Positions 43,162 through 51,668 of a stretch of 64,000 bases of DNA are shown one piece after another. How positions within the stretch are numbered: position 1 is the first letter of the stretch; each line of letters begins with the position of its first letter. The position numbers were made by a program, and so were the translations under genes. Origin of the DNA: Clostridia bacterium (GTDB taxonomy: Bacteria > Bacillota > Clostridia > Oscillospirales > CAG-272); NCBI GenBank assembly GCA_017520505.1, contig JAFXFN010000006.1, positions 168,091 to 232,090 of the forward strand. The letters run 5' to 3'. The notes below the pieces were generated by a model that was not told the DNA's origin, did not search any database, and saw only the letters and a program-made list of their open reading frames with translations.

Positions 43162-43716
43162 TTGTATATATACCTATCAAGGAATATAAAAATAAGCGTC
43201 ATAACTGCTGTGACGCTTATTATTTTTTCCCTTACATACACGACACTTGACACGTTTTTTATGCTTTCATCATCGGTTTTGCACGAGCTCGGACACATTA
43301 TAAGCGCAAAAATATGTAAAGCAAAAATCACCTCTGTTACCGTTGGCATCGGCGGTGCCGACATAAAGATGAACGGTATCACCTCATACCGTGACGATGC
43401 CGTAATATCATCGGGCGGTATCGTATTTAATCTTTTCTTTTTCGCCTTGTTTCCTCATCACCCGTTCGGTATTTACAACCTTATTTATGCGATACTTAAC
43501 GGTCTTCCGATATGCACGCTTGACGGCGGAAGAACGCTTCATTCTCTTCTTATGATGCGTTTTTCGGAAAAATGCGAGGCGCTTTGTAATATCATCTCGT
43601 GTACTGCTCTTTTCGTTTTGTGGCAGTTTTCCGTTTATGTGCTTTTCAAAACGGGTGCAAACATTTCCCTCTTTTTGTTTTGCGTGTGTATTTTTTCGTC
43701 ACTGCCCGACAGATAA
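43162..43716 (+). CDS. M50 family site-2-type metalloprotease (SpoIVFB-like)
   Basis: 184-residue membrane protease. The zinc motif is LHELGHIISA (HExxH) in the first or second helix; the third ligand motif is CTLDGGRTLHS (LDGG). Six or so membrane segments are predicted. Sized like a minimal SpoIVFB-type intramembrane protease; no SpoIVFA-like partner is nearby, so a role in sporulation is uncertain. The start is a TTG at 43162 with GGAGG 4 nt upstream; no ATG fits the ribosome site. It may share a transcript with alr. Confidence 0.85.
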   Translation: MYIYLSRNIKISVITAVTLIIFSLTYTTLDTFFMLSSSVLHELGHIISAKICKAKITSVTVGIGGADIKMNGITSYRDDAVISSGGIVFNLFFFALFPHHPFGIYNLIYAILNGLPICTLDGGRTLHSLLMMRFSEKCEALCNIISCTALFVLWQFSVYVLFKTGANISLFLFCVCIFSSLPDR

Positions 43717-43734
43717 AAATATACAAAACTTCTA

Positions 43735-43763
43735 TTGATTTAATTAAACGTGTGTGATATAAT
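43735..43763 (+). promoter_or_regulatory. Promoter of the DUF951 - prfA - tsaC operon
   Basis: TTGATT (43735-43740), 17 nt, TATAAT (43758-43763). Confidence 0.8.
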
Positions 43764-43793
43764 TATAAAGATAAAAAGCCTTGAGGGATATAT

Positions 43794-44000
43794 ATGGAAA
43801 TACCGAAGATAGATGTGGGCGACGTGCTCACGATGAAAAAACAGCATCCGTGCGGCGGAAACACATTCCGTGTGCTTCGTGTCGGCTCGGACATAAGGAT
43901 AGTATGCGAAAAATGCGGACACGACGTCACCGTTGCCCGTGTAAAGCTTGAAAAAAACATAAAGAAGATAAAAAAGGCGGAGGACTGTAACAATGCTTGA
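43794..44000 (+). CDS. DUF951 domain-containing protein
   Basis: 68-residue protein of the DUF951 family, common just upstream of translation genes in Firmicutes. It has KKQHPCGGNTFRVLRVGSDIRIVCEKCGHDVTVAR, i.e. a PCGG and a CEKCGH pair that can bind one zinc. Function unknown; a small zinc-ribbon-like beta protein. Its last 8 nt overlap the prfA start. A tight first position in an operon with prfA and tsaC suggests a role in translation (inference). Confidence 0.9.
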   Translation: MEIPKIDVGDVLTMKKQHPCGGNTFRVLRVGSDIRIVCEKCGHDVTVARVKLEKNIKKIKKAEDCNNA

Positions 44001-45054
44001 TAAGCTTAAAGAAGCGGAAGAAAAATATATTGCAATAGAAAAAGACCTCTCCGACAGCGAGATAATTGCAGACCAGACGAAATACACCGCCTTGATGAAG
44101 GAATACAAGCGTTTATCGCCAATCATTGAAAAATACCGTGAGTATAAAAATTTTGTCAAAATGCAAAAGGATGCCGAGGAGCTTTTGTCCGACAAGCCCG
44201 ACGAGGAAATGAAAGCGTTGGCGCAAGAGGAGCTGGCAGAAGCAAAGGAAGGCATTGAAAAATGCACGAATGAGCTTAAAATACTGCTTTTACCGAGAGA
44301 TGAAAACGACGATAAAAACGTCGTTATAGAAATCCGTGCAGGGGCAGGCGGTGACGAAGCGGCACTCTTTTCATACGTTTTGTACAGAATGTACACGATG
44401 TACGCCGAATCCGTAGGCTGGAAAACGGAGCTTTTGAGTGTAAACGAAACGGGGCTCGGCGGTTTTAAGGAGGTATCGTTCACCGTTATGGGTGACGGCG
44501 CATACTCAAAGCTGAAATTTGAGTCGGGCGTTCACCGTGTTCAGCGTGTACCCGAAACAGAGGCTCAGGGCAGAATTCACACCTCGACCGTTACGGTCGC
44601 CGTGCTCCCCGAAGCCGAAGACGTTGAAGTTGAAATAAACCCCGCAGACATAAAATTTGAAACGTGTAAGAGCAGCGGCGCAGGCGGTCAGCACATAAAC
44701 AAAACCGAATCCGCAATAAGGCTTTACCATAAGCCCACGGGCATCGTCATAGAATGTCAGGACGAGCGAAGCCAGTTCAAAAACAAGGACAAAGCGATGA
44801 AGCTTTTGCGTGCGAAGCTTTACGATATGAAAACACAGGAACAGCACGACAAAATTGCAAACGAAAGGAAAAGTCAGGTCGGCACAGGCGACAGAAGCGA
44901 GCGCATAAGAACGTATAACTATCCGCAGGGACGTGTTACCGATCACAGAGTCGGATATACCTCATATACACTTGAAAGCTTCTTGAACGGAAACATTTCC
45001 GAGATGATTGATTACATCATCAACGTCGATACAGCCGAAAAGCTTAAATCATAA
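43993..45054 (+). CDS. prfA: Peptide chain release factor 1
   Basis: Recognises UAA/UAG and triggers peptidyl-tRNA hydrolysis; 353 residues, normal. The GGQ loop reads SSGAGGQHINKTESAIR, the PxT-type anticodon motif area is RVPETEAQGRIHTSTVTV, and the C-terminal RIRTYNYPQGRVTDHRVG is typical. The N-terminal coiled region (DKLKEAEEKYIAIEKDLSD) precedes it. It overlaps DUF951 by 8 nt and tsaC by one base (TAATG), so it is cotranslated. No prmC methyltransferase gene is adjacent. Confidence 0.96.
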   Translation: MLDKLKEAEEKYIAIEKDLSDSEIIADQTKYTALMKEYKRLSPIIEKYREYKNFVKMQKDAEELLSDKPDEEMKALAQEELAEAKEGIEKCTNELKILLLPRDENDDKNVVIEIRAGAGGDEAALFSYVLYRMYTMYAESVGWKTELLSVNETGLGGFKEVSFTVMGDGAYSKLKFESGVHRVQRVPETEAQGRIHTSTVTVAVLPEAEDVEVEINPADIKFETCKSSGAGGQHINKTESAIRLYHKPTGIVIECQDERSQFKNKDKAMKLLRAKLYDMKTQEQHDKIANERKSQVGTGDRSERIRTYNYPQGRVTDHRVGYTSYTLESFLNGNISEMIDYIINVDTAEKLKS

Positions 45055-46085
45055 TGAACACCATAATCACGAAGCTTGATCCTGAAAATATAGATACCGC
45101 CGTAATTGAAAAGGCGGCTGAAATCATCGGTATGGGCGGTCTTGTGGCATTTCCTACGGAAACCGTTTACGGTCTCGGGGCTGATGCCGAGCGTGCCGAC
45201 GTTGCCGAGAAAATATATAAAGCAAAGGGACGTCCGTCTGACAATCCTTTGATAATACACATTGCAAAAGCCGAGGATGCGGAGAAATACGCATATACAA
45301 ACGAGCTTTATTATAAGCTGACAAACGCTTTTTCCCCGGGGCCTCTTACGGTAATTCTGCCAAAGAAGGACACCGTGCCCGACACGGTCACGGGTGGGCT
45401 TGATACGGTAGCAATAAGAATACCGTCGAATAAGATCGCACGTGCGCTTATAGAGCGTGCAGGCGTTGCCATCGCCGCACCGTCGGCAAACACCTCGGGA
45501 AAGCCTTCACCGACGGAGGCATCGCACGTAATTGAGGACCTTTCGGGCAAAGCTGATATGATAATTGACGGCGGAGCATCTGAAATAGGGCTTGAATCGA
45601 CCGTTGTGAAGGTCGATGAAAGCAGTATTCTGCTTTTACGTCCCGGTGCGGTAGACGTTGAAATGCTCAGGGCTGTATGCGAAAACGTGACGGTATCCTC
45701 TGCAATACTTGAAAAGCTTAAAGCAGGGCAAAAGGCTGAATCTCCGGGAATGATGTATAAGCACTACGCTCCCGACATTCCCGTTTATCTCGTTGAGGGG
45801 GATGAAAGCAAGGTCGTTGAGTTTTTCAGACAAAAGCTTGAAAATAACCCCAAAACGGGAATTTTATGCTACATAGACAGCCGTGACACGGTATTCGGCG
45901 AAAACGTAAAATATCTTGACCGTTCGCCCATAAAGCAAGCAAACGTGTTGTTTGCTTATCTGCGTGATTACAACAGCTCAACGGCGTCAGAGGTCTACTC
46001 TGTCATTCCCGACTCCGACGGTGTCGGACTTGCCGTACTCAACAGACTTATGCGTGCGGCGGGATTTCAGATAATAAAGGTGTAA
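45054..46085 (+). CDS. L-threonylcarbamoyladenylate synthase (Sua5 type)
   Basis: Makes threonylcarbamoyl-AMP from Thr, bicarbonate and ATP for the t6A tRNA modification; 343 residues, so it has the C-terminal Sua5 domain beyond the YrdC core. Core motifs: GGLVAFPTETVYGLGADA, YKAKGRPSDNPLIIHIA, IAAPSANTSGKPSPTEASHV and STVVKVDESSILLLRPG; the Sua5 part starts near residue 220 with SPGMMYKHYAPDIPVYLVEG. It follows prfA directly. Confidence 0.94.
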   Translation: MNTIITKLDPENIDTAVIEKAAEIIGMGGLVAFPTETVYGLGADAERADVAEKIYKAKGRPSDNPLIIHIAKAEDAEKYAYTNELYYKLTNAFSPGPLTVILPKKDTVPDTVTGGLDTVAIRIPSNKIARALIERAGVAIAAPSANTSGKPSPTEASHVIEDLSGKADMIIDGGASEIGLESTVVKVDESSILLLRPGAVDVEMLRAVCENVTVSSAILEKLKAGQKAESPGMMYKHYAPDIPVYLVEGDESKVVEFFRQKLENNPKTGILCYIDSRDTVFGENVKYLDRSPIKQANVLFAYLRDYNSSTASEVYSVIPDSDGVGLAVLNRLMRAAGFQIIKV

Positions 46086-46086
46086 T

Positions 46087-46692
46087 ATGAAGATAATAGG
46101 CATCACAGGTCAAAGCGGTGCGGGCAAAAGCACCGTGTGCAAGATTTTCGAAAAATACGGAATTCCCTGCGTAAATACAGACGAAATATACCACTCGATG
46201 CTTTGCAAAAATTCGTCGCTTGTATGTGAGCTTGTACGGGAATTCGGTATTGAAATAACGGATTGGCAAGGCGGAATACACCGTCCTGCGCTTGCTAAAA
46301 TCGTTTTTTCGTCAAAGGAAAAGCTTAACAGATTAAACAAAATCGCTCACTTTCACATTCTGAACAGCTCACGTGAAATGATAAGCGAATACGAAAGCAA
46401 GGGCTGTGACACGGTCATGGTCGATGCATCTCAGCTTTTTGAAAGCGGATTTGACAAGGAATGTGACGTAACTATTGCCGTTGTGGGCGAATACGAAACG
46501 CTTATCAAAAGAATAACGGAGCGTGACGGAATCAGCCGACAGGAGGCTGAAAAAAGGCTTGTCAATCAGTATTCGAAGGAATATTTCAAAGAAAAATGCA
46601 CTTATGTCATTGAAAACTCTTCTGATATAAATGCGCTTGAAGCATCTGTAAAAAATATCGTTGATGTTATAAAAGGAGAAACAAATGGCTGA
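46087..46692 (+). CDS. coaE: Dephospho-CoA kinase
   Basis: Last step of CoA synthesis, ATP phosphorylating the ribose 3'-OH of dephospho-CoA; 201 residues. P-loop ITGQSGAGKSTVCKIFE, the NTDEIYHSML region, and the lid RDGISRQEAEKRLVNQ. It begins one base after the Sua5 stop and overlaps the following lytic transglycosylase by 8 nt. Cytosolic. A CoA-binding Asp sits in MVDASQLFESG, where the family has a hydrophobic-Leu-Leu-FE pattern. Confidence 0.93.
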   Translation: MKIIGITGQSGAGKSTVCKIFEKYGIPCVNTDEIYHSMLCKNSSLVCELVREFGIEITDWQGGIHRPALAKIVFSSKEKLNRLNKIAHFHILNSSREMISEYESKGCDTVMVDASQLFESGFDKECDVTIAVVGEYETLIKRITERDGISRQEAEKRLVNQYSKEYFKEKCTYVIENSSDINALEASVKNIVDVIKGETNG

Positions 46693-47260
46693 TGCTGTAA
46701 AAAGAAGCGTTATTGCTATACTTCTTATAGTTGCATCTGTTTTGCTCGGATATACCGTAGACATCGCACTTGACAAACGTGAAAAAGCAAATTACCCGAC
46801 GAAATACAGCGAATACGTTGAAAAATATTCCGAAATGTACGGTGTACCGAGTGACGTCGTATATGCCGTGATAAAAACAGAAAGCGACTTCAACCCTGAT
46901 GCAAAGTCCGACAAGGGTGCTTTCGGTCTTATGCAGCTTATGCCCGCCACCTTTGAATGGGCGTGCGGAAAAACGGGAATACCTTATAACAAGGACAAGA
47001 TAACCGATCCTGAAATGAACATTCAGTGCGGTGTTTATTACCTTTCGTACTGTTACGATCAATTCTTGATCTGGGACACCGTATATGCGGCGTATAATGC
47101 AGGTCACGGACAGGTGAAAAAATGGCTTTCCGATGAAACACTTTCCAAAAACGGCAGACTTACGGATATACCGTTTGCCGAAACGAAAGCATACGTCAGC
47201 CGTGTATCACAGGCGAGAGAAAAGTATATAAAGCTTATGGAGGTAGATACAAATGAGTGA
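46685..47260 (+). CDS. Membrane-anchored lytic transglycosylase (SLT domain)
   Basis: 191 residues: a short basic N-terminus, one N-terminal membrane helix (about 7-26), then an SLT domain. Catalytic Glu is in VIKTESDFNPDAKSDKGAFGLMQLMPATFEW (E near residue 63), followed by NIQCGVYYLSYC, VYAAYNAGHGQVKKWL and AYVSRVSQAREKYI. It cleaves the glycan strands of peptidoglycan to anhydro ends, on the outer face. Overlaps coaE by 8 nt and the M18 peptidase gene by 8 nt. The pairing with a CoA gene is operon coincidence and not a pathway. Confidence 0.92.
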   Translation: MADAVKRSVIAILLIVASVLLGYTVDIALDKREKANYPTKYSEYVEKYSEMYGVPSDVVYAVIKTESDFNPDAKSDKGAFGLMQLMPATFEWACGKTGIPYNKDKITDPEMNIQCGVYYLSYCYDQFLIWDTVYAAYNAGHGQVKKWLSDETLSKNGRLTDIPFAETKAYVSRVSQAREKYIKLMEVDTNE

Positions 47261-48650
47261 AAAAACAAAAGGCCAGCTTTTATCAGAAAAGCTGACGTAC
47301 AAAAAATTGACTGCTTATGAAAAATATCCGAACGAAGCAGATGCGGCTTACGCCTACTGCGAGGGCTACAAAAGCTTTCTCAATACAGGCAAGACGGCAC
47401 GTGAAGCGTCTGACGAAGCCGTAAGACTTGCAAAGCTTAACGGATTTGAGGAATTCACTTTCGGCAAGGCTGTCAAGGCAGGAGAAAAATATTACTATAT
47501 CAACAGAAACAGAAGCGTATTTCTGTTCGTGATAGGCTCAGAGGACATCGAAAACGGCATACGCATCTGCGCATCGCACATCGATTCCCCCGCAATAGAT
47601 ATACGTGCTGTTCCCCTTTATGAAAACGGAGGAATGGCGTTTTTCAGAACGCACTACTACGGCGGTATCAAAAAATATCAGTGGACGGCAATACCGCTTT
47701 CACTTCACGGCATCATCACAAAGAAAGACGGCGAGACTGTAAATATCTGTGTGGGTGAGGACGAAAGCGATCCCATTTTCTATATAAATGATCTTCTTCC
47801 CCACTTGGCAAAGGAACAGTATACGAAGCTTTTGCACGAGGGTATTGACGGGGAAACTCTCAACATTCTTCTCGGCTCTGTTCCCTATCCCGACGATGCG
47901 GTAAGTGAAAAAATAAAGCTCAACGTTCTGTCTATTCTCTACGAAAAGTACGGAATTACAGAGGAAGATTTTATATCTGCAGAGCTTCAGATAGTTCCCG
48001 CACTTAAAGCACGTGACGTCGGCTTTGACAGAAGCCTTATCGCTTCCTACGGCCACGATGACAGAGTATGCGCATATCCCTCGTTGACGGCTATGTTTGA
48101 AGTAAACGCTCCCGTTCATACGCTTATGGCGGTGCTTGCGGATAAAGAGGAAACAGGCTCAAACGGCGCTACCGGTATGAAAGGCGCTTTGCTTGATGAC
48201 ATCATCACGGACATCTGCGTAACGCTCGGCAAAAACGAGCGCACGGTACGTGCAAATTCAATGTGTCTTTCCGCTGACGTTTGCGCTGCATACGATCCCA
48301 ATTTTGCAAACGCTTATGAAAAGAACAACTCCGCAATCGTCGGCTGCGGTGTAGGTCTTTGTAAGTACACGGGCGCAAGAGGAAAATCCGACACAAACGA
48401 TGCAACGGGCGAATATACGGCGAAGATCGCACGTATTTTCAACGAAGCTGACGTCGTATGGCAAATGTGTGAAATGGGCAAGGTCGATTTCGGCGGCGGC
48501 GGTACTGTCGCAAAGTATATTGCCGAAAGAAACATCGACACGATCGACGCAGGCGTTCCCGTCATCTCAATGCACGCACCGTATGAGGTAGTTTCAAAAG
48601 CAGACGTTTATAATATGCACAAGGCAACAAAGGCATTTTACGAAAAATAA
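47253..48650 (+). CDS. M18 family aminopeptidase
   Basis: Cytosolic zinc aminopeptidase, 465 residues, specific in the family for acidic or other N-terminal residues. Metal and catalytic motifs are in order: CASHIDSPAIDIRAVPL (His-x-Asp), ADKEETGSNGATGMKG (Glu-Glu), LSADVCAAYDPNF (Asp) and VISMHAPYEVVSKADVYNM (His), the tetrahedral dodecamer type also called Ape1/aspartyl aminopeptidase. It is the last gene of the prfA operon, overlapping the lytic transglycosylase by 8 nt and followed by a strong terminator. Confidence 0.94.
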   Translation: MSEKTKGQLLSEKLTYKKLTAYEKYPNEADAAYAYCEGYKSFLNTGKTAREASDEAVRLAKLNGFEEFTFGKAVKAGEKYYYINRNRSVFLFVIGSEDIENGIRICASHIDSPAIDIRAVPLYENGGMAFFRTHYYGGIKKYQWTAIPLSLHGIITKKDGETVNICVGEDESDPIFYINDLLPHLAKEQYTKLLHEGIDGETLNILLGSVPYPDDAVSEKIKLNVLSILYEKYGITEEDFISAELQIVPALKARDVGFDRSLIASYGHDDRVCAYPSLTAMFEVNAPVHTLMAVLADKEETGSNGATGMKGALLDDIITDICVTLGKNERTVRANSMCLSADVCAAYDPNFANAYEKNNSAIVGCGVGLCKYTGARGKSDTNDATGEYTAKIARIFNEADVVWQMCEMGKVDFGGGGTVAKYIAERNIDTIDAGVPVISMHAPYEVVSKADVYNMHKATKAFYEK

Positions 48651-48661
48651 AAATATAACAC

Positions 48662-48690
48662 AAAAATCGGTGGAAATTCCACCGATTTTT
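48662..48690 (+). terminator. Bidirectional terminator at the end of the prfA operon
   Basis: AAAAATCGGTGG / CCACCGATTTTT around AAATT. It ends the plus-strand operon and faces the convergent surface protein gene. Confidence 0.88.
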
Positions 48691-48699
48691 GTAGTTTTA

Positions 48700-50016
48700 T
48701 CAAGCATTTAAAAATCTGCGTTTACCAAGCATAATACAGAGTCCTGCAGCTGACAAAAGCAAGCATACCGTAACACCGATTGCACTATCGCCCGTTTCGG
48801 GATTTTTCGCATTATCATCCAAAGCCCAACGTATAAAAATATCAGCATCATCGCCGCCGCAAATACGCCAGCCATCTTCGGTATATTCGCATTTTATGTT
48901 CAATTCTTTATCTACACCCGGAGACACTTCAGCAGAAAAAATTACTATATTCGGCCCAACGCCTATAACACAATTTTCCAATGGAGCGGCGCTGAAAAAG
49001 GGGCCGTTATGTAACACCCTGTATGAAATTTCCTCGGCAGCGTATACCAAACCGTCAAGCTCAATAAGTCCGTGCTTTAATACAATATTATTTTCAACAA
49101 AATCATCTGTAAGAAACGTTTTTAGATAATCTTTCCAATATGAAAGCTTGCCGTAATCACCGTCAAGTAATTTGTAATTAATGATTTGCCCGTCTGCTTG
49201 CTGATAACCGAGTCTCTTTTCGTCAAGACGTTTTATGAGTTCTTTGTCAGTTACTATCTTGCCCGGAAGATTTTCGAGAAATATATCACCATCAATATCG
49301 GTTATGATCTGTTTGAAATTGTACAGTTTACTTACAAGTGCTTGCGCTTCATTATCAGACATTCCCAAAGAGGTGGGTAGAACTCCGAAATATCCGTTCG
49401 TTCCGGTACCGCCCGATATGCGCCACCCTGCTTCCGTATACTTGAATTCGAACTTTATTTTAGTCTTACCGAACTGAAACGGCAGCTCGTAAAGACAAGT
49501 AAGCTGTGCTGTATCACCGTTTACGGTGAGGTTCTTATCTTCAAAATCATCAAACGACTCCTCACTTATATGATTTTGACCTACAACACCGCATCTTTCG
49601 TAAACCTTACCGTCATAATATGCTATGCCCTCGTCAAATATCTTTCCGAAATTTTCATCCACGTATTCATCAGTTAAAATTTTCGTAAGTTTATTGCGCC
49701 AATATTCGGGGGAGCTGTATTCTCCGATCGCATTGCGCACATGCCCTTCGACCATATGTTCTTCCCACTCATAGTCAGGCTCGATCGAACGAAGCAAAGC
49801 CAACGCAGTGTCCATCGGGGGATTACTTACATTTCCGTCTTTATCGATATAAAACTCACCGACATTTCCACAAGAAAATATTCGCCCGTATTCGGCAAGA
49901 GATTCAACAAGGGACTTTGCATCATCCATTGTAAATTCGGCAGCAGCCGATGGAAAAAGCGCAAGCGAAGATGCAAGCACCGCAAAACAAATAATAACTG
50001 ACAATAACTTTTTCAT
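48700..50016 (-). CDS. Sortase-anchored surface protein with a duplicated module
   Basis: 438 residues. Signal peptide MKKLLSVIICFAVLASSLAL...SAAA, two related modules (about 28-225 and 230-400), and a C-terminal wall-sorting signal NPETGDSAIGVTVCLLLSAAGL followed by a basic KRR. The modules repeat YWRNKLTKILTDEYVDENF / YWKDYLKTFLTDDFVENNI and FKYTEAGWRISGG / CEYTEDGWRICGG. The binding target or activity is unknown. NPETG fits a class of sortase seen in Clostridia. The sortase itself is not in this window. Its promoter is at 50093-50121. Confidence 0.87.
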   Translation of the reverse strand: MKKLLSVIICFAVLASSLALFPSAAAEFTMDDAKSLVESLAEYGRIFSCGNVGEFYIDKDGNVSNPPMDTALALLRSIEPDYEWEEHMVEGHVRNAIGEYSSPEYWRNKLTKILTDEYVDENFGKIFDEGIAYYDGKVYERCGVVGQNHISEESFDDFEDKNLTVNGDTAQLTCLYELPFQFGKTKIKFEFKYTEAGWRISGGTGTNGYFGVLPTSLGMSDNEAQALVSKLYNFKQIITDIDGDIFLENLPGKIVTDKELIKRLDEKRLGYQQADGQIINYKLLDGDYGKLSYWKDYLKTFLTDDFVENNIVLKHGLIELDGLVYAAEEISYRVLHNGPFFSAAPLENCVIGVGPNIVIFSAEVSPGVDKELNIKCEYTEDGWRICGGDDADIFIRWALDDNAKNPETGDSAIGVTVCLLLSAAGLCIMLGKRRFLNA

Positions 50017-50092
50017 AATGATCTTCCTTTCTTTATATGTTTTGTTCTTCCGGTTTTATACAAGCTTTCGTTGATCTCTTATCTTTAATTTG

Positions 50093-50121
50093 ATTATACC
50101 ATAAAACAAATTGACTGTCAA
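50093..50121 (-). promoter_or_regulatory. Promoter of the sortase-anchored protein gene
   Basis: Minus strand: TTGACA (50121-50116), 17 nt, TATAAT (50098-50093). Between here and 50290 the DNA is AT-rich with nothing else I recognise. Confidence 0.8.
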
Positions 50122-50290
50122 TAAATCCCTCATTGTGATATTAGACAAAATTTCACATTTTTTGTACAATATGACAACCCCTTTTATTTTTTATTACGGC
50201 GCAAACAGTTAAACATCGTATCTTTTTTTACCCTCTTTGGCATCTTTTGAAAACAATTTTAGAAGTATAAGAAAATTTTGTATTTTTATA

Positions 50291-50319
50291 TTTACATTTT
50301 CGTTATTTTGTTGTATAAT
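50291..50319 (+). promoter_or_regulatory. Promoter of pduL - scaffold - GGGtGRT genes
   Basis: TTTACA (50291-50296), 17 nt, TATAAT (50314-50319), then a roughly 30-nt leader and AAGGAG before the ATG at 50356. Confidence 0.82.
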
Positions 50320-50355
50320 ACTCAGAGTTAATAAATAAATTAAGGAGATAGATCA

Positions 50356-50928
50356 ATGGCAAACAAAATTTTAGTTGAAACATCTGCACGCCACGTTCAT
50401 CTTACAAGAGAACACGTTGAGATCCTTTTCGGTAAGGGTGCAACACTTACACACAAGAAGGACTTGAGCCAGCCCGGCCAGTTCGCTTGCGAAGAAAGAG
50501 TAACTGTTTCAGGCCCCAAGAAGGATATTCCCAACGTAATCATCCTCGGTCCTGAAAGACCTGCTTCCCAGGTTGAAATTTCATTCACAGACGCTCGTAC
50601 ACTCGGCGTTACAGCTCCCGTTAAGGAAAGCGGCGACGTTGCAGGTACACCCGGTGTTAAGCTTGTAGGCCCCTGCGGCGAGGTTGAGCTTAACGAAGGC
50701 GTTATCATCGCAAAGCGTCACATCCATATGACACCCGAAGACGCTGCGGCTCTCGGTGTTGAGGACAAGCAGATCGTAAGCGTTAAGGTTGATTCCGAGC
50801 GTACAACGATATTCGGTGATACAGTTGTTCGTGTAAGCCCCAAGTTTGCACTTGCAATGCACATCGACACAGATGAATCAAATGCTGCATGCGCTTTCGG
50901 CACATGCTACGGTGAGATCGTAAAATAA
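50356..50928 (+). CDS. pduL: PduL-like phosphate acyltransferase (phosphotransacylase)
   Basis: Interconverts acyl-CoA and acyl-phosphate, here probably acetyl-CoA + Pi to acetyl-phosphate, in fermentation; 190 residues, PTAC family. The two zinc-binding histidine motifs are SARHVHLTREHVE near residue 12 and IIAKRHIHMTPEDAAALG near 117, with the conserved PGPER-like ILGPERPASQVEIS. It lacks the N-terminal extension that sends PduL to microcompartments, and none is nearby, so it should be cytosolic. Codons are strongly biased to C-ending forms, suggesting high expression. It precedes the scaffold protein gene by 24 nt. Confidence 0.9.
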   Translation: MANKILVETSARHVHLTREHVEILFGKGATLTHKKDLSQPGQFACEERVTVSGPKKDIPNVIILGPERPASQVEISFTDARTLGVTAPVKESGDVAGTPGVKLVGPCGEVELNEGVIIAKRHIHMTPEDAAALGVEDKQIVSVKVDSERTTIFGDTVVRVSPKFALAMHIDTDESNAACAFGTCYGEIVK

Positions 50929-50952
50929 TCATCTTAAAAGGAGATATATAAA

Positions 50953-51654
50953 ATGGCTGAATTACAGTATTCAAATGAAGTACAGCATATGTGTAAGGTC
51001 GCTAAAGGCCCCCACCACGGTCCCGCTCCCATTCCCGAAGAAGGCAAATGGGTAAAGGTTTATGAGATCAAGGATATTTCCGGTCTTTCCCACGGTATCG
51101 GCTGGTGCGCTCCTCAGCAGGGTACATGTAAGCTTACACTTAACGTAAAAGAAGGTATCATTGAGGAAGCTCTCGTTGAAACACTCGGTTGCTCAGGTAT
51201 GACACACTCTGCGGCTATGGCTGCTGAAATTCTCCAGGGCAAGACACTTCTCGAGGCTCTTAATACTGACCTTGTTTGTGATGCTATCAACGTTGCTATG
51301 CGTGAGATCTTCAAGCAGCTCGTTTACGGTAGATCACAGACAGCTTTCTCCGAAAACGGTCTTCCCGTCGGTGCTTCTCTTGAAGACCTCGGCAAGGGAC
51401 TTCGTTCACAGGTTGGTACGATCTTCGCTACAAAGGAAAAGGGCGTACGTTACCTCGAAATGGCAGAAGGTTATATACTTTCCCTCGCACTTGACGCAAA
51501 CGACGAGGTTTGCGGATACAAGTTCGTTCACCTCGGCAAGATGATGGAAGCTATATCCAACGGTACAGATGCCGCTGAAGCTTATGAAAAGAACATTAAG
51601 ACTTACGGCAGATACGACGGTGCGGCTAAATACATCAACCCCAGAAAGCAGTAA
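50953..51654 (+). CDS. NifU/IscU-like iron-sulfur scaffold protein (paired with GGGtGRT protein)
   Basis: 233 residues. The N-terminal part resembles IscU-type scaffolds: GWCAPQQGTCKLTLNV with two Cys, then VETLGCSGMTHSAAMAAEIL with a third Cys in a helix-cap position, then MREIFKQLVYGR. The C-terminal part (about 135-215, with ATKEKGVRYLEMAEGYILSLALD) is not standard IscU. In Clostridia this form sits immediately before a GGGtGRT protein. It should be cytosolic; its scaffold function is by homology only. Codon use is highly biased, as in pduL. The TAATG overlap at 51654 links it to the next gene. Confidence 0.85.
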   Translation: MAELQYSNEVQHMCKVAKGPHHGPAPIPEEGKWVKVYEIKDISGLSHGIGWCAPQQGTCKLTLNVKEGIIEEALVETLGCSGMTHSAAMAAEILQGKTLLEALNTDLVCDAINVAMREIFKQLVYGRSQTAFSENGLPVGASLEDLGKGLRSQVGTIFATKEKGVRYLEMAEGYILSLALDANDEVCGYKFVHLGKMMEAISNGTDAAEAYEKNIKTYGRYDGAAKYINPRKQ

Positions 51655-51668
51655 TGGAGGGCAGACAA

